DNA of 45,605 nt. Source: JAWLHU01 sp041690255. Lineage in GTDB: Bacteria > Bacillota > Sulfobacillia > Symbiobacteriales > Symbiobacteriaceae. The translations under genes were made by a program, and so were the position numbers. A model generated the notes under the pieces. That model made no database searches. It was not told the origin of the DNA and saw only the letters and a program-made list of their open reading frames with translations. How positions within the stretch are numbered: the first letter of the stretch is position 1; each line of letters begins with the position of its first letter. This document shows positions 35,819 through 44,655 of this stretch, piece by piece. Where the stretch lies: the NCBI GenBank assembly GCA_041690255.1, contig JAWLHU010000026.1, forward strand, positions 1 to 45,605, given 5' to 3'.

Positions 35819-35821
35819 CAA
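35790..35821. repeat. Inverted repeat with DnaA-box-like sequences
   Basis: TTGTACACAGGCT (35790-35802) and AGCCTGTGCACAA (35809-35821) are inverted copies with one difference, 6 bases apart. Three 9-mers differ from the DnaA box TTATNCACA by one base each: TTGTACACA, CTATCCACA (35801-35809) and TTGTGCACA on the minus strand. It overlaps the 3' part of the 11-bp array. Confidence 0.5.
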
Positions 35822-35841
35822 TGGGCAGGGGCGACGGCACG

Positions 35842-36075
35842 GTGAACATCGAAATCCGCGGCGCCGAACGGCTGAGCTTCCGAGAGCGGCAAGTGGTCGT
35901 TCTCAAGGAGATGGGCTGGAGCAATGAGCAGGTCGGCAAGCGGCTCTCGCTTGCGGTTCCTACTGTCGCGACCCTGTACACCCGAGCTAAAGCAAAAGGC
36001 TATCAGGTGGTCATTGTGCTGCCCGGCGATTCCCTAGGACTCTTTGATAGCGCCGATAGGGAGGAAGAAGAATGA
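35842..36075 (+). CDS. Small LuxR/sigma-region-4-like helix-turn-helix protein
   Basis: A 77-residue protein that is mostly one helix-turn-helix: LSFRERQVVVLKEMGWSNEQ (about 10-29) then VGKRLSLAVPTVATLYTRAKAKGY. The pattern resembles sigma-70 region 4 or a LuxR C-terminal domain without any partner domain. The last 20 residues are acidic. GTG 35842 was chosen (AGGGGCGACGG upstream); ATG 35821 in frame overlaps the inverted repeat. It is absent from the Bacillus yabQ-divIC gap. The next gene, divIC, overlaps its stop (ATGA), so the two are coupled. Function unknown; it may act on its own promoter region. Confidence 0.68.
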   Translation: MNIEIRGAERLSFRERQVVVLKEMGWSNEQVGKRLSLAVPTVATLYTRAKAKGYQVVIVLPGDSLGLFDSADREEEE

Positions 36076-36428
36076 ACGCGCCACACTGGCGAGCCGAGGC
36101 GATGAACGCGCCCGCTCCAGTGCGACGGACGAGGGGTAATCCTCTTCGCCGGCACTGGCTAACGGGCGCGTTTGTTGTTGGGCTCGTGGGTGCGATCTCC
36201 TTCACCGGCATGCAAGTCTACCGGGCGGATCAGCGCCTGTCGGAGGTGCGTCTGAATCGCGCCCAGGTCGAAGCCGAGCTGAAGGAGGTTCGGTTGAAAC
36301 AGACCCGATTGCAGGAGACGCTGCAGAAGGTGACCGGCGACGAGTACATGGAACTAAAAGCAAAAGAGATGGGCTACACGAAACCAAACGAGAAGGTCTA
36401 CCAGACGGGGTCACCCAACGGCAACTAA
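36072..36428 (+). CDS. divIC: Septum formation initiator DivIC (FtsB/DivIC family)
   Basis: DivIC is a bitopic division protein that joins FtsL and DivIB at the septum. The 118-residue product has a basic cytoplasmic start, one membrane segment (about 31-52) and a coiled coil (about 55-92: RLSEVRLNRAQVEAEL...KQTRLQETL). The family box ELKAKEMGYTKPNEKVY is at about 95-111. ATG 36072 overlaps the preceding stop by ATGA and follows GGGAGGAAG. The sequence ATGAACGCGCC is repeated 30 bases later (36102) giving MNAP twice; the second ATG has a weaker ribosome site. Confidence 0.92.
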   Translation: MNAPHWRAEAMNAPAPVRRTRGNPLRRHWLTGAFVVGLVGAISFTGMQVYRADQRLSEVRLNRAQVEAELKEVRLKQTRLQETLQKVTGDEYMELKAKEMGYTKPNEKVYQTGSPNGN

Positions 36429-36444
36429 CTTTGGCAATTTTCTC

Positions 36445-36473
36445 TTGACCAAGAGCCCGCCCCCTAGTACAAT
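36445..36473 (+). promoter_or_regulatory. Sigma-A promoter of the S1-domain gene
   Basis: TTGACC (36445-36450), a 17-base spacer and TACAAT (36468-36473). Transcription should begin near 36480, about 31 bases before the GTG at 36511. Confidence 0.75.
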
Positions 36474-36510
36474 ACGCGTGCAATCATCTATAAAGGGGCG
36501 GCAGGACTGC

Positions 36511-36915
36511 GTGAGCGCGGTACCCGAACTGGAAATTGGCAGCGTGGTCGAAGGGACCGTTTCGGGCATTACTGCTTTTGGGGCGTTTATTGCCCTCCCG
36601 AACGGCAAGACGGGCCTGGTCCATATCTCTGAGGTGGCCGATGAGTTCGTGCGCGACGTGCGTGACTTTCTGAAGGAGCAGGATCCAGTTCGAGTCAAAG
36701 TCCTCTCGCTCGACGAGCGGGGCCGCATTGCGCTGTCGATCAAGCAGGCCGACCCAAGTTACCAGCGTAGCGCAGCCAGGCAGCCGGGCCGGCGTGGCGG
36801 TGCCCAGTCCTTCGAGGACAAACTGTCGAAGTTCCTCAAGGACAGCGAGGATCGCATGACCGACCTGCGGCGCATTGAGGGCAAGCGGGGCGGTCGCGGC
36901 GGTCGTAGTCTCTAG
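36511..36915 (+). CDS. yabR: S1-domain RNA-binding protein YabR
   Basis: A 134-residue protein with one S1 RNA-binding domain (about 6-78): VGSVVEGTVSGITAFGAFIAL-like start (position 10 on), GKTGLVHISEVAD and DERGRIALSIKQ. The rest (about 80-134) is basic and glycine/arginine-rich, ending GRGGRSL. Bacillus YabR and the related YugI/general stress protein 13 bind ribosomes or RNA. GTG 36511 was chosen because the in-frame GTG at 36478 lies at the predicted transcript start; GGCAGGA is just upstream. It closes the divIC-yabR order seen in Bacillus. Confidence 0.92.
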   Translation: MSAVPELEIGSVVEGTVSGITAFGAFIALPNGKTGLVHISEVADEFVRDVRDFLKEQDPVRVKVLSLDERGRIALSIKQADPSYQRSAARQPGRRGGAQSFEDKLSKFLKDSEDRMTDLRRIEGKRGGRGGRSL

Positions 36916-36924
36916 GGCGAAGAG

Positions 36925-36957
36925 AAGCGGATGCCACCAGCCTGGCATCCGTTTTTT
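36925..36957 (+). terminator. Rho-independent terminator of yabR
   Basis: CGGATGCCA (36928-36936) pairs with TGGCATCCG (36943-36951) and is followed by six Ts. Confidence 0.92.
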
Positions 36958-36975
36958 GTATTCGGTTTCGCTTTG

Positions 36976-37004
36976 TTGAAAGAAGCTGTGGCACGTGCTA
37001 AGAT
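36976..37004 (+). promoter_or_regulatory. Sigma-A promoter of tRNA-Leu
   Basis: TTGAAA (36976-36981), a 17-base spacer and TAAGAT (36999-37004) preceded by TGC, an extended -10. The tRNA gene starts 13 bases downstream. Confidence 0.65.
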
Positions 37005-37017
37005 GGTTTAGCAGTAT

Positions 37018-37105
<88 letters not shown>

Positions 37106-37135
37106 AGAATAGCAAGGGTTTTGCGGGTTTCGAAA

Positions 37136-37179
37136 GGATGGCCCAGCCAGTCGTTTTGACTGGCTGGGCCATCTTTTTG
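37136..37179 (+). terminator. Rho-independent terminator of tRNA-Leu
   Basis: ATGGCCCAGCCAGTC (37138-37152) and GACTGGCTGGGCCAT (37158-37172) form a perfect 15-bp stem, followed by CTTTTTGG. Confidence 0.92.
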
Positions 37180-37187
37180 GCCATCTA

Positions 37188-38384
37188 GTGGTCGGATCCG
37201 CAAATCCGACTAAGGATTCGTTTGTGTGACAAGTGAGAGGAAGCAAGACACACTACATGCCGACGTTCACTGAAGAGGAACTGGCTGAGGCCAAGCGGGT
37301 CGCACAGGCACACCATGCCCCTCATGCAAAGGTCATCCGAGCCAAGTTGGCCCTTCTGCTAGCCGCCAGCCCCTCGCTTCATCACACCGAGGTAGCCAAA
37401 GAGTTGGGCATTCATGAGCAGACAGTGTTGAAGTGGCGACGGCGCTGGTGCAAGCACGGCTTCTCCCTGAACGATAACCCGCGACTGGGCCGGCCATCGT
37501 CCTTTTCCCCCTGTTGAGCGTGCGCAGGTGATTGCCGTTGCCTGCGAACGTCCAGCAGAGAGTGAGGTACCCCTGGGACGTTTCTCAATCGCGGACATCA
37601 CGCGGATCGTCCTGGAGCGGACGGTTGTACCCTCGATCAGCGCAGCAACTGTCGGAAGGTGGCTGCACGAACTGGCCATCAAACCTTGGTAGGTTCGGTC
37701 GTGGGTCTTCCCGCGTGACCCTGAGTTTGAAGTGAAGGCAGCCCGGGTTCTGGACCTGTATCAGGGGATTTGGCAAGGAGCACCGCTCGGACCGCGAGAT
37801 GTCGTGATCAGCATCGACGAGAAGACCTGTATCCAGGCACTGCGCAGGAGCCGAGTGGTTGGACCTACCAAGAATCACGGCAACCTGGTTGACCCGGAGT
37901 ACATCCGAATGGGAACCGTTGCGTACTTTGCCGCTCTGAATGTTTTCACCGGTCGAGTGAACGGCAAGGTGGTCCCGAAAACGGGGATTGGCCCATGTGA
38001 CTCGTTGATCGATGAACTGATGGCCCAGGAGCCCTGTCGTTCGGCTGAACGTGTCTTCTTCATCGTCGATAACGGGGCGTCACACCAGCCCAAGACCTTC
38101 CAAAGCCGCTTGAGTTCTCGCTACCCGAACGCCACTGCTGTGCACTTGCCCATCCATGCGAACTGGCTCAACCAGGTAGAAGCCTACTTCTCCATTCTCC
38201 AGCGCAAGGCTTTGACCCCAAACGACTTGGAGAACACAGACGCTCCAACTCGACGCATACTGGACTTTCAAACCCGGCACAACCAAACGGCTCGGCCGTT
38301 CAAATGCCGTTTCACGAAAGCCAGCTTGGCACAGTGCCCCAAACGGGTTTCCTAATCGCCATGGGGATTTCCGATCCTGACCAC
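37188..38384 (+). mobile_element. IS630-family insertion sequence, decayed
   Basis: The element is bounded by TA dinucleotides (37186-37187 and 38385-38386), the IS630 target. Its ends are imperfect inverted repeats: GTGGTC-GGATCCGCAAATCC on the left and GTGGTCAGGATCGGAAATCC on the right (reverse strand). Length about 1197 bp, normal for the family. The single transposase gene is broken (see next entry). It sits just after the tRNA-Leu terminator and cuts an IS3-type remnant on its right side. Confidence 0.85.
37257..38355 (+). pseudogene. IS630-family transposase, frameshifted and with an internal stop
   Basis: The reading starts MPTFTEEELAEAKRVAQ with a helix-turn-helix (VAKELGIHEQTVLKWRRRW). 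One extra base in the TTTTCCCCC run near 37502-37510 shifts the frame; the second part continues PPVERAQVIAVACERP. It then meets TAG at 37690-37692 (PW-stop-VRSW) and goes on to the DDE catalytic domain: VISIDEKTC, FFIVDNGASH and HANWLNQVEAYFS hold the D, D and E. The TAG fits a C-to-T change of a glutamine CAG. With both lesions the copy should be inactive, unless frameshifting is programmed; the TAG argues against that. Confidence 0.88.
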
Positions 38385-38791
38385 TAGTGCCTTCTTAACC
38401 GGCCACGGACAGGCATGGATGAACTGAAGGATGTCGAGTTTGTCATCAGGCGGAACCTTGGTGTAGTCTCCTTGGGGTGCAATATCCAGCGATCAGTCGC
38501 TTTTTTTAGCAGGTGGTTCTCGATGGACAGATCAGCCACCAATTCCTTGAGCCGCTTGACCTCGGTCTCCAGCTCCTTGGCTCGATTGTCAACGGGCTCC
38601 GCATCTTCGCCACTCAACCCCTGCCTACCGCCCTCCAGGAAGGCATGCTTCCACTTGTAATAGGTCTTCGTTTCAATGCCATGCTGCCGACAGATCTCCC
38701 GAATGCTGTCCTCGGACCGGAGACCAGCCAGCACCACCTCAAGACGCTTCTCCAACGGATACTTTCTCGCGATAGCGGTGGGAGCCCGCAA
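38384..38791 (-). pseudogene. IS3-family transposase remnant (orfA and start of orfB)
   Basis: The minus-strand product contains an IS3 OrfA helix-turn-helix and leucine-zipper region: KYPLEKRLEVVLAGLRSEDS, REICRQHGIETKTYYKWKHAF, and KELETEVKRLKELVADLS. An A7 run (T7 at 38501-38507 on the plus strand) is where IS3 elements shift to orfB. In the shifted frame there is a TGA soon after (SD-stop-SLDIAPQGDY), then DDKLDILQFIHACPWPVKKAL, typical orfB start, which ends abruptly at the IS630 border. The final TAG of the visible ORF is made by the IS630 end. One extra T near 38790 may also separate an ATG at 38807 from the frame. The rest of the element is lost. Confidence 0.8.
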
Positions 38792-38807
38792 ACTCAGTTG
38801 TTGTCAT

Positions 38808-39108
38808 AAAAACCGCTTGTACCTGTCTATCAGACAGTGGAGCGGAACACTAACCAGTTAGGGCAAGGTCAGATTCGTGCCCGGACAGGGGCGCATGAGC
38901 CAAGATGGACACCTGAGAAGGGGTCCCATGAGAGGGTTCGCCTCATGGGTGGTCTCCCGCATCTCCCCCGTACCGGCAGCGGAATGGGTATTCTTACCGA
39001 TGCCGGCTACCGGCACATCGATTAGGATGAAGGCCAAGGGACGGATGGGCCGAGTGCGTACCCTGCTGAGCGGGCGCCGGCGGCGGTACGAACAACGTAA
39101 AGGGAGAG
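38808..39108. other. Non-coding gap between the IS3 remnant and the SLH gene
   Basis: I see no convincing gene. The left part (to about 38870) probably holds the outer end of the IS3 remnant. A hairpin CCCATGAG/CTCATGGG lies at 38925-38949, and a GC-rich imperfect repeat of TACCGGCA/TGCCGGCTA at about 38970-39015. No promoter could be assigned to the SLH gene. Confidence 0.4.
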
Positions 39109-39114
39109 ATGAAG

Positions 39115-39843
39115 ATGATGAGTCGCAGGTGGTGGCTGGCGCTTGTTCTGATGCTGGCGGTGGCCCTGACCGGGGCACAGGCCTACGGTTCCGAGAATCC
39201 GGTGAACGATCCCCTGGACTGCACCAAATCGTATAACCAGACGAGGTGTGAGGCTCATCGGGCCGGACCTGACCGGCAAGTCGTCGCTGACTGGCTGGCG
39301 AACAAGCAGATTCAGGGGTTGGATCCGGCACACTGGGCGGCCTGGCCCATCTTCAGACTGGCCGAAACCGGGGTGTTGCAGGTCAACGCCGGTGACAAGA
39401 TTGATCCGGACGCTCCTGCCACACTCTTTCAGGCCGCCCGGATCGTGCTGGACTCGACCGGCCAGGGGACAGCGCAGATGGCGCCCCGGGAGATCGCCCT
39501 GCGGGCAGCGGAGCTCGGGTTGATTCCCGGCCCGGTGCCTGAGGCAGATCGGCCGCTCAGCCGGTTGGACGCCGCTCATATTGCCGCCTGGCTGACCGAC
39601 TTCCCGGGGAAGGTGGAGCATAGGACCGAAATGGCCGGTGTCTTCACCGACTGGGCCGGCGTACCAGAGGCCAGCCGTGATCGGGTCTACTGGGTCAGCA
39701 TCCACAACCGGCTGTTTGTGGGCTACCCGGACCGGAGCTTCCGACCGCAGGAGAGCCTGACCCTGGGTCAGTTTGCGACTGTGATCGTGCGTCTGTGGGC
39801 GATCCAAAGCACAGGACCGGCCCCGACCCTGCAGGGTGCGTAA
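39115..39843 (+). CDS. Exported SLH-domain protein
   Basis: A 242-residue protein with a signal peptide (MSRRWWLALVLMLAVALTG...AQA, cleavage near residue 22) and S-layer-homology repeats, which attach proteins to pyruvylated cell-wall polymers. Three SLH-like units are seen: about 55-105 (HWAAWPIFRLAETGVL), about 115-160 (LRAAELGLIPG...PLSRLDAAHIAAWL) and about 175-230 (VYWVSIHNRLFVGYPDRSFRPQESLTLGQFATVIVRLW, split for description). The third is the best match. No other domain is present, so it could be an S-layer adaptor. AGGGAG fits ATG 39115 (spacer 8) better than ATG 39109. It is the first intact gene after the IS pair and is convergent with the next gene. Confidence 0.8.
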   Translation: MMSRRWWLALVLMLAVALTGAQAYGSENPVNDPLDCTKSYNQTRCEAHRAGPDRQVVADWLANKQIQGLDPAHWAAWPIFRLAETGVLQVNAGDKIDPDAPATLFQAARIVLDSTGQGTAQMAPREIALRAAELGLIPGPVPEADRPLSRLDAAHIAAWLTDFPGKVEHRTEMAGVFTDWAGVPEASRDRVYWVSIHNRLFVGYPDRSFRPQESLTLGQFATVIVRLWAIQSTGPAPTLQGA

Positions 39844-39930
39844 TAGCCGGCAATAGCCCCTCGCCGTCCTTCCGCAGGGGGGCCGCCCCCAACGTCATCG
39901 TAGATGACCAAGGGACGGCCCCTTCTCTCC

Positions 39931-41286
39931 TTACCCCACCTCTTCTTCTTCCGGCTGGGACGTCAGGAACTCCGCGACGGGGTTGAGGAGCAGTTCCAGC
40001 ACCGCCCAACGGCATGCATCGGGATCGGAGACCCTGTACGATCCATCCTCCGCAGGGCCCGAGACCCGGTGCTGAAACTTGAACCGGCCCAGGGAGGCCT
40101 TCATCTGCTCTGCGGCCCCGGGAGGCAAGTCCGGGCTCTGCAGCTCTGGCCGTAGCCGCCAGGTACCATCGCGCTCCTGGGTGATCCTGAGGAGATGGTA
40201 GCCGGCCATTGCCTTCGCCTGCAGGTCCTCCGGGAGCGAGACTCGCCCGGCGGGGAGTTCCAACTGCTCCTTGGCGACCGGGGGAATCCCCGGTGCGAAG
40301 TAGTACCACTCGCTTTTGTCCCTGTGGACGATCAACTGGGCGAGCCCCATCTTCACCAGCGAGCGGACCAACTTCCGCAGATACTGCCGCAGGGTGGGAT
40401 CCTTGAACAGAATCCGCAGCGGTGCCTCACGCTGCAAGATCCAGGCGCGGCCGACCTGGGTGACCCTGCCCTTCACCCAGACTGCCGGCATCGGCACGGC
40501 CAGCTCATCGATCAGCGCATGCATCGTCTCGGTCCGGCAGTCAGAAACCCAGCGGAGCCGCCGGCGGACAGCCGTGTCACGGTAGGCAACGGCCAACTCC
40601 TGGCCGCGGGCCGGCAGCGTGACCTCCTTCGCCGCGCCATCATACACGAGATGGCCGGTCGCGAGCGCCATGTGGAAGGCCATGCCGCAGTCGTTTACCA
40701 TGTTCGTCCAGGTGAGGGCATTCCCTTGTTCCAGCGTCCATGCCACCGCTGCGGCCCGGGGCACCTCAACGACCCAGTACAGGGTGGGGAAGAAGCACGG
40801 ATTCGCCCGCCCATTCCATACCAGCAGGCCGGCACGCTTGAGGGCCCAGTAGAGTCGGTCGCCCATCTTTCGGCGTGCCCGGTTTACCGCAGTAGCACTC
40901 TGGAGGCGACAGAGGTCGCGCAAGACATCGTAAGGGATCTCGCGGAGCACGTGGGCGAACCTGGTGTGGGCCCGCCTGAAGAGCCGACTCGCACACCGGG
41001 AGGAGATGAGACCCCTGTTCCAGCGCATGATGTCGCTGTTCAGTGTAATTGTGTAGTAACTGCGGTGCTGTACAACGATTCCACGGGTAATCAGCCCCCG
41101 CAGGGCTCGGTCAAACCCATCGCCGGCAAGCTCGGCATACTCACGGAACGGGTGCTGCCAGCCTGTCCTGAGCATCTCGACCTTCCCCCGGCAGGCCAGC
41201 AGGGCCGCCAGGAGGCAGATCTCTTCGGTGGTCCCGTCGTCGGCCAAGCGATCGATGGCGGTAAGCAGCCGTTCCTCTGGTTCCAT
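39931..41286 (-). CDS. Unrecognised 451-residue protein with winged-helix-like segments
   Basis: I do not recognise this protein. It is cytoplasmic by composition: no signal peptide or membrane helix. Three short segments look like winged-helix wings: ALRGLITRGIVVQHRSYYTI (about 65-84), LYWALKRAGLLVWNG (about 150-164) and LVRSLVKMGLAQLIVHR (about 305-321). The C-terminus is acidic (EEEEVG). The minus reading is preferred over a 389-residue plus-strand ORF in the same place because its amino-acid mix is natural. ATG 41286 follows GGAGG by 8 bases; the longer GTG start would remove the ribosome site. An inverted repeat (41298-41318) lies just upstream. It may be a DNA-binding protein, but that is a guess. 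Confidence 0.7.
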   Translation of the reverse strand: MEPEERLLTAIDRLADDGTTEEICLLAALLACRGKVEMLRTGWQHPFREYAELAGDGFDRALRGLITRGIVVQHRSYYTITLNSDIMRWNRGLISSRCASRLFRRAHTRFAHVLREIPYDVLRDLCRLQSATAVNRARRKMGDRLYWALKRAGLLVWNGRANPCFFPTLYWVVEVPRAAAVAWTLEQGNALTWTNMVNDCGMAFHMALATGHLVYDGAAKEVTLPARGQELAVAYRDTAVRRRLRWVSDCRTETMHALIDELAVPMPAVWVKGRVTQVGRAWILQREAPLRILFKDPTLRQYLRKLVRSLVKMGLAQLIVHRDKSEWYYFAPGIPPVAKEQLELPAGRVSLPEDLQAKAMAGYHLLRITQERDGTWRLRPELQSPDLPPGAAEQMKASLGRFKFQHRVSGPAEDGSYRVSDPDACRWAVLELLLNPVAEFLTSQPEEEEVG

Positions 41287-41297
41287 CAACCACACCT

Positions 41298-41318
41298 CCA
41301 CATAGTCTACCTATGTGG
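41298..41318 (-). promoter_or_regulatory. Perfect inverted repeat touching the ribosome-binding site of the 451-residue protein gene
   Basis: CCACATAG (41298-41305) and CTATGTGG (41311-41318) flank TCTAC. On the minus strand the GG at the end of the hairpin is the start of the GGAGG site. It could be an operator or a translation-controlling hairpin. Confidence 0.5.
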
Positions 41319-41465
41319 ATATGCGAGTGAACACCTAGGAATGTGGTTCATTGAGGCCGTTTGAAAGGTCCGCGAGGTCCCCTAAAGGGGGATTTTGGAT
41401 GAAGTTGGTAGCGTCAGAGAGCAACATGCCTCGCAGACCCCCTCGCTACAACGCTTTCCGGGCTG

Positions 41466-42557
41466 TTATCCGGTACAAGCGGCGGAAAGGCGCGCGCCAA
41501 GCTCGGGCTCCTTTTGGAGCCGCTTAAAGAGGCGCTTCAGGTTCAACGACAGTGCTGTTCACAAGCCCTGTAGATCCAGTTTCTCCAGACCCACGTAGCG
41601 GGCTTGGCGTAACCCGTGGCGCTTTAACTCGGCGTTTGCCCGTTCGGCCAGTGGCCGGGTGCTACGATTCCTTGCCTGGAACTCAGGCGTGTTCTGGTCG
41701 ATCCGTGCCTGACGCAAGGTGGCTTCGTGCCGGTGCAAGCTCACCCGCCGACCCTTGTCTCGCTTGCCAAGGCACTGCTCCCGAAGGGGGCACGCCTGGC
41801 AGACATCGGGCGCAAAGCGAAACTCCTTGATGTGCCCATCCTTACGGTCTGTCCGGTAGTCATGGGTGACGTGACCAGCAGGGCACCGGCATTCCTTCCG
41901 CTCCAGATCGACTGTGAAGGCAGACTTGGGAGTCCGGCCCTGGTTCGGCTCTGGTGGGGTCGGCGCCACCATCGTGACCCCGTCTTCGACCATCTCGTGT
42001 CGAAAGTCCGCCCCACCATAGGCGGTATCCCCCATCAGTTCCTCGGGTTCGAGCCCAGTACCCGTGTATTGCTTCGTCTCTCCGCGTCTTCTGGCCGGAG
42101 AGATCGATGTCTACCACGATTCGACCTTGCCCGTCCGGGCCAGCCAGCGCTTCGACCTCTTGGCGCAGCGGGGCGCCTGAACTTCATCCAGAGCCTTCGA
42201 CAGTTCCGTGATATTCGCGGATGTTAGCTTGGCGAAGGTGGCACAGACCGTGGAAAAGTGGGCGAATCGCTTCTGGCCCCCGGCTTTGGCTACGGCATGG
42301 TCGGTGGCGATGGGTTCGGCTTCGCAGTTCAAATCCTTCATGTAGGAGCAGTCCCCGAGAATCCCGACCAACGCCTCGATGATCTTGTCAACCGGCGTGA
42401 AGTTAATTGTTTTTTGCTTGACCTGCACGTGCCGTTCCAACGCCTCACGCAGCCCCAGCTTCTGAGCAACCCAGCCCAAAGCCACAAGAAACCCATGTTT
42501 GGTGGTGGACTTCGTGTCTTGCATTTGCGTGTCCGGCGTCGTACCTCGATAATGCAT
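41466..42557 (-). pseudogene. IS1182-like DDE transposase, broken by frameshifts and a stop
   Basis: The start is ATG 42557 with GGAGG 8-9 bases upstream. The first part (to about 42115) includes KQKTINFTPVDKIIEALVGI and ITELSKALDEVQAP. The frame then changes near 42115 (DIDLSGQKTRR continues in another frame) and again near 42055 (LMGDTAYGGADFRHEM). The C-terminal part has CRCPAGHVT, CQACPLREQCLGK (a cysteine cluster usual in this transposase group) and RPLAERANAELKRHGLRQARY. It meets TGA at 41559-41561 and would go on to TAA at 41466 (TALSLNLKRLFKRL). The TGA fits CGA-to-TGA. Family assignment by motif resemblance; terminal repeats were not found. Confidence 0.75.
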
Positions 42558-42895
42558 CAGTTGAACCTCCAGATGGTGAGATGAATGCCGCCAAGCAATT
42601 CTCACGATCTATCATTGGTCAACTGATGCTTTTTTCAATGGGTTATCACTGCACGAAGTGCAGGTAGTTCACGCAAAACTTGAGCTCGCTCACCGTGTTC
42701 CTCCGTACCTACTACTTTGGGGTTAACCTTCCACTTCGAATTGTCCATCCTCTTACACAAGACAACTAGGATCGAGTGATCAGAATTTTATCGTCTACTC
42801 TGCATTGTATCTTAAGTTTACACAGTCAAACAAGCGGGTGATTGTGGTGGCCCTTTTTTCGGTGATCACGATGGGCAAGATTGGCCCGGATTTAC
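42558..42895. other. Gap between two insertion sequences
   Basis: The stretch is more AT-rich than the rest. It holds the leader of the IS1182-like transposase (minus strand), a small hairpin CTGCAC/GTGCAG (42649-42663) and no recognisable gene. It ends where the ISL3 left inverted repeat begins (42896). Confidence 0.4.
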
Positions 42896-42997
42896 GGCTC
42901 TTCGCCGGGTTTCGTGCAAGAGTGGACTATCCATTGAAGACAATGGAAGGCATTGATATGATCAGGGTAGCATGGCAATGGAAAAGGATGCATACCC

Positions 42998-44617
42998 ATG
43001 TTACCAATGGAAGTGCCGGGATGCCGTGTCCTTGCGGTCCAACCGGTTGGGGATCACTTGCTGGTCACCGTTGAAGGAGAACTGCAGCAGCAGGCGTGTC
43101 CAAATTGCGGTCATGTAAGCGATGACGTGCATAGCCGGTACGTTCGTAAACCACGGGATCTTCCTGTGCAGTGCCGGTGTCTGCGGTTACGGATAGTGGC
43201 CCGTCGTTGGCGATGTTTGAACCGGGCGTGCCCACGGAAGGCTTTCGTCGAGTCGTTTGCCGGCCTCGTAGATCGCCATGCACAGCGAACCAGGCGCATG
43301 ACCGAAATCATGCGGCACCTGATTGTATCCGTCAGCAGTACGGTCGGAGCTCTACTGGGCCGGGTCATGGGGCTGGAGGTCAGTGGACGGACGCTTCTCC
43401 GTGTTGTGGACCACGGGGAACGAGAGGTTCCAACTCCGCGTATCATCGGCCTGGACGACTTCGCACTGAGGAAGGGACGCACCTACGGTACGATTATCTG
43501 CGACCTGGAACGAGGAAAAGCGGTTGACATCTTGACCGGGCGATCAAAGCAGGACGTGCTCGAGTGGTTGAAGAACCGCTCGGGCATTGTCATTGCCGCC
43601 CGAGACCGGGCGGCCTCCTATGCCGATGCGCTTAGCACAGGGGCCCCAGGAGCCATTCAGGCAGCCGGCCGCTTTCACCTTGTCAAGAATGTCGGCGATG
43701 CCCTAAAGGAAGTTGTGGACCGGCAGTCGTGGGCTCTTCCTGAGCCTGCGCCACTACCGGATTCTGCTTGTGAGGCGGAGTCGGCTCACGAACCTGACCC
43801 TACGCTGGCTAAACGGGTGACTCGCGTTCAACAAAAGCGCGCCGCCGCTGCGGAACGGCTTGAACGTAGACATGCAGTGGTTTGGCGGCTTCATGCCAGT
43901 GGGATGGCACAGCGGGAGATTCAAAGGGTGACAGGACTCGCTCGCGGTACCATCCGCAAGCATTTGGGGGCTGCGGATGCTCCAAAGCGTGCAGAGCGCC
44001 GCCGCGTTCCCTCCATCGTGGACCCCTTTGCGAACTATCTCAACGAACGTTGGCAATCGGGCTGTCACAACGTGCAGGGCTTACTCGCTGAGATTGTGAA
44101 ACAGGGTTACACAGGGTCTGGCAGTAACCTTCGATCCTACCTCGCTCCATGGTGAAGGGCGCTGCCGAAAGCCAAGAAGAGGCAGAAGAGCGCCCGGAGA
44201 AAGACAGAGAGCTCCGCTGCCAAGGTGACCTGGAAAGAGATGCGGTGGGCAGTGCTGTGCCCCCCTGAGCGGTTGAACAGCAAGCAGCGCCAATTGCTGC
44301 AGGAGTTCCGTCCTCTACATCCCCCGTTGCGCCTTGCCCGTGACCTTGTGGACCGCTTTCGCACCATACTGAAAGAGAAGGCCTCTGGTGCCTTTGACGA
44401 CTGGCTCGCGGATGCGGTCGGAAGTGGGCTTGCTCCATTTGAGCGGTTAGCTCGGACCCTTACTGCCGATCGTTCTGCAGTTCTCGCCGGTATCCAGTTG
44501 AAGTGGAGCACAGGCCCAGTGGAAGGACAAAGTACGCGGCCAAAGCTCCTCAAACGCATTGGATACGGGCGGGCGAGTCTCCCGCTTCTCCGTGCGAGGC
44601 TACTCGGCTGTACCTAA
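42998..44617 (+). pseudogene. ISL3-family transposase interrupted by an in-frame TGA
   Basis: A 540-codon reading frame with one internal TGA at 44153-44155. The N-terminal zinc finger has CPNCGHVS...HSRYVRKPRDLP and CLNRACPRKAF. The DDE domain includes RIIGLDDFALRKGRTYGTII (about 148-167), VIAARDRAASYADAL and RFHLVKNVGDAL. A helix-turn-helix insert is GMAQREIQRVTGLARGTIRKHL. After the stop the same frame continues RALPKAKKRQKS and ends STGPVEGQSTRPKLLKRIGYGRASLPLLRARL, the normal ISL3 C-terminus with the catalytic glutamate. The TGA fits a CGA-to-TGA change of one arginine codon. Confidence 0.9.
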
Positions 44618-44655
44618 CAGCCTCTGTCTTCTGACAAGTGTGGGAGGTTGCCACG

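Noticed and set aside
40195..41364. A 389-codon plus-strand frame opposite the 451-residue gene
   Set aside because: Its amino-acid mix (rich in His, Arg, Pro, Gln) looks like an antisense reading, and the minus-strand frame has a good ribosome site and natural composition.
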